Shown one piece after another: positions 6,783 through 7,735 of a DNA stretch of 7,735 nt. Both the position numbers and the translations under genes were made by a program. The DNA comes from Klebsiella pneumoniae (GTDB taxonomy: Bacteria; Pseudomonadota; Gammaproteobacteria; Ga0077536). The stretch is from contig CAMCBY010000187.1 in NCBI GenBank assembly GCA_945873015.1, positions 1 through 7,735 on the forward strand. The letters run 5' to 3'. The notes beneath the pieces were generated by a model that saw only the letters and a list, made by a program, of their open reading frames with translations, was not told the DNA's origin and did no database searches. Positions within the stretch are counted from its first letter, which is position 1, and each line of letters starts with the position of its first letter.

Positions 6783-7735
<953 letters not shown>

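Overview
The window is a GC-rich bacterial chromosome segment, almost certainly from a gammaproteobacterium. Three proteins read as close relatives of Enterobacteria/Pseudomonas types: UvrD with its C-terminal Tudor-like tail, PmbA/TldE, and a soluble transhydrogenase SthA. The cytochrome is a membrane-anchored two-haem c5 type, seen in respiring gamma- and betaproteobacteria. No phage, plasmid, CRISPR or transposase gene is visible. The species cannot be told from the sequence alone.

Layout from left to right. A short leader carries a perfect TATAAT box (71-76) and leads into a two-haem cytochrome c5-like gene (153-1037, +). A strong, apparently bidirectional terminator (1046-1104) separates it from the convergent uvrD (1132-3309, -). 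A 145-bp divergent spacer (3310-3454), holding a 13-bp direct repeat, lies between uvrD and pmbA/tldE (3455-4801, +). pmbA converges on sthA (5159-6544, -). The 357 bp between them is packed with nested REP-like palindromes. A divergent spacer (6545-6782) then leads to a MoxR-type AAA+ ATPase (6783 to beyond the right edge, +), which is cut off by the window.

The genes are mostly unrelated single units rather than one pathway: respiratory electron carriage (cytochrome), DNA repair (UvrD), peptide processing (PmbA, which normally needs TldD, not seen here), redox balance (SthA), and a chaperone-like ATPase that probably begins an operon.

I did not find a new multi-gene system. The most unusual structure is the palindrome nest at 4811-5162. 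An element of about 260-280 bp, with 31-bp near-perfect inverted ends, appears to sit inside the loop of an older GTAG-headed palindrome. It carries its own perfect inverted REP pair. The last palindrome also supplies the stop codon of sthA.
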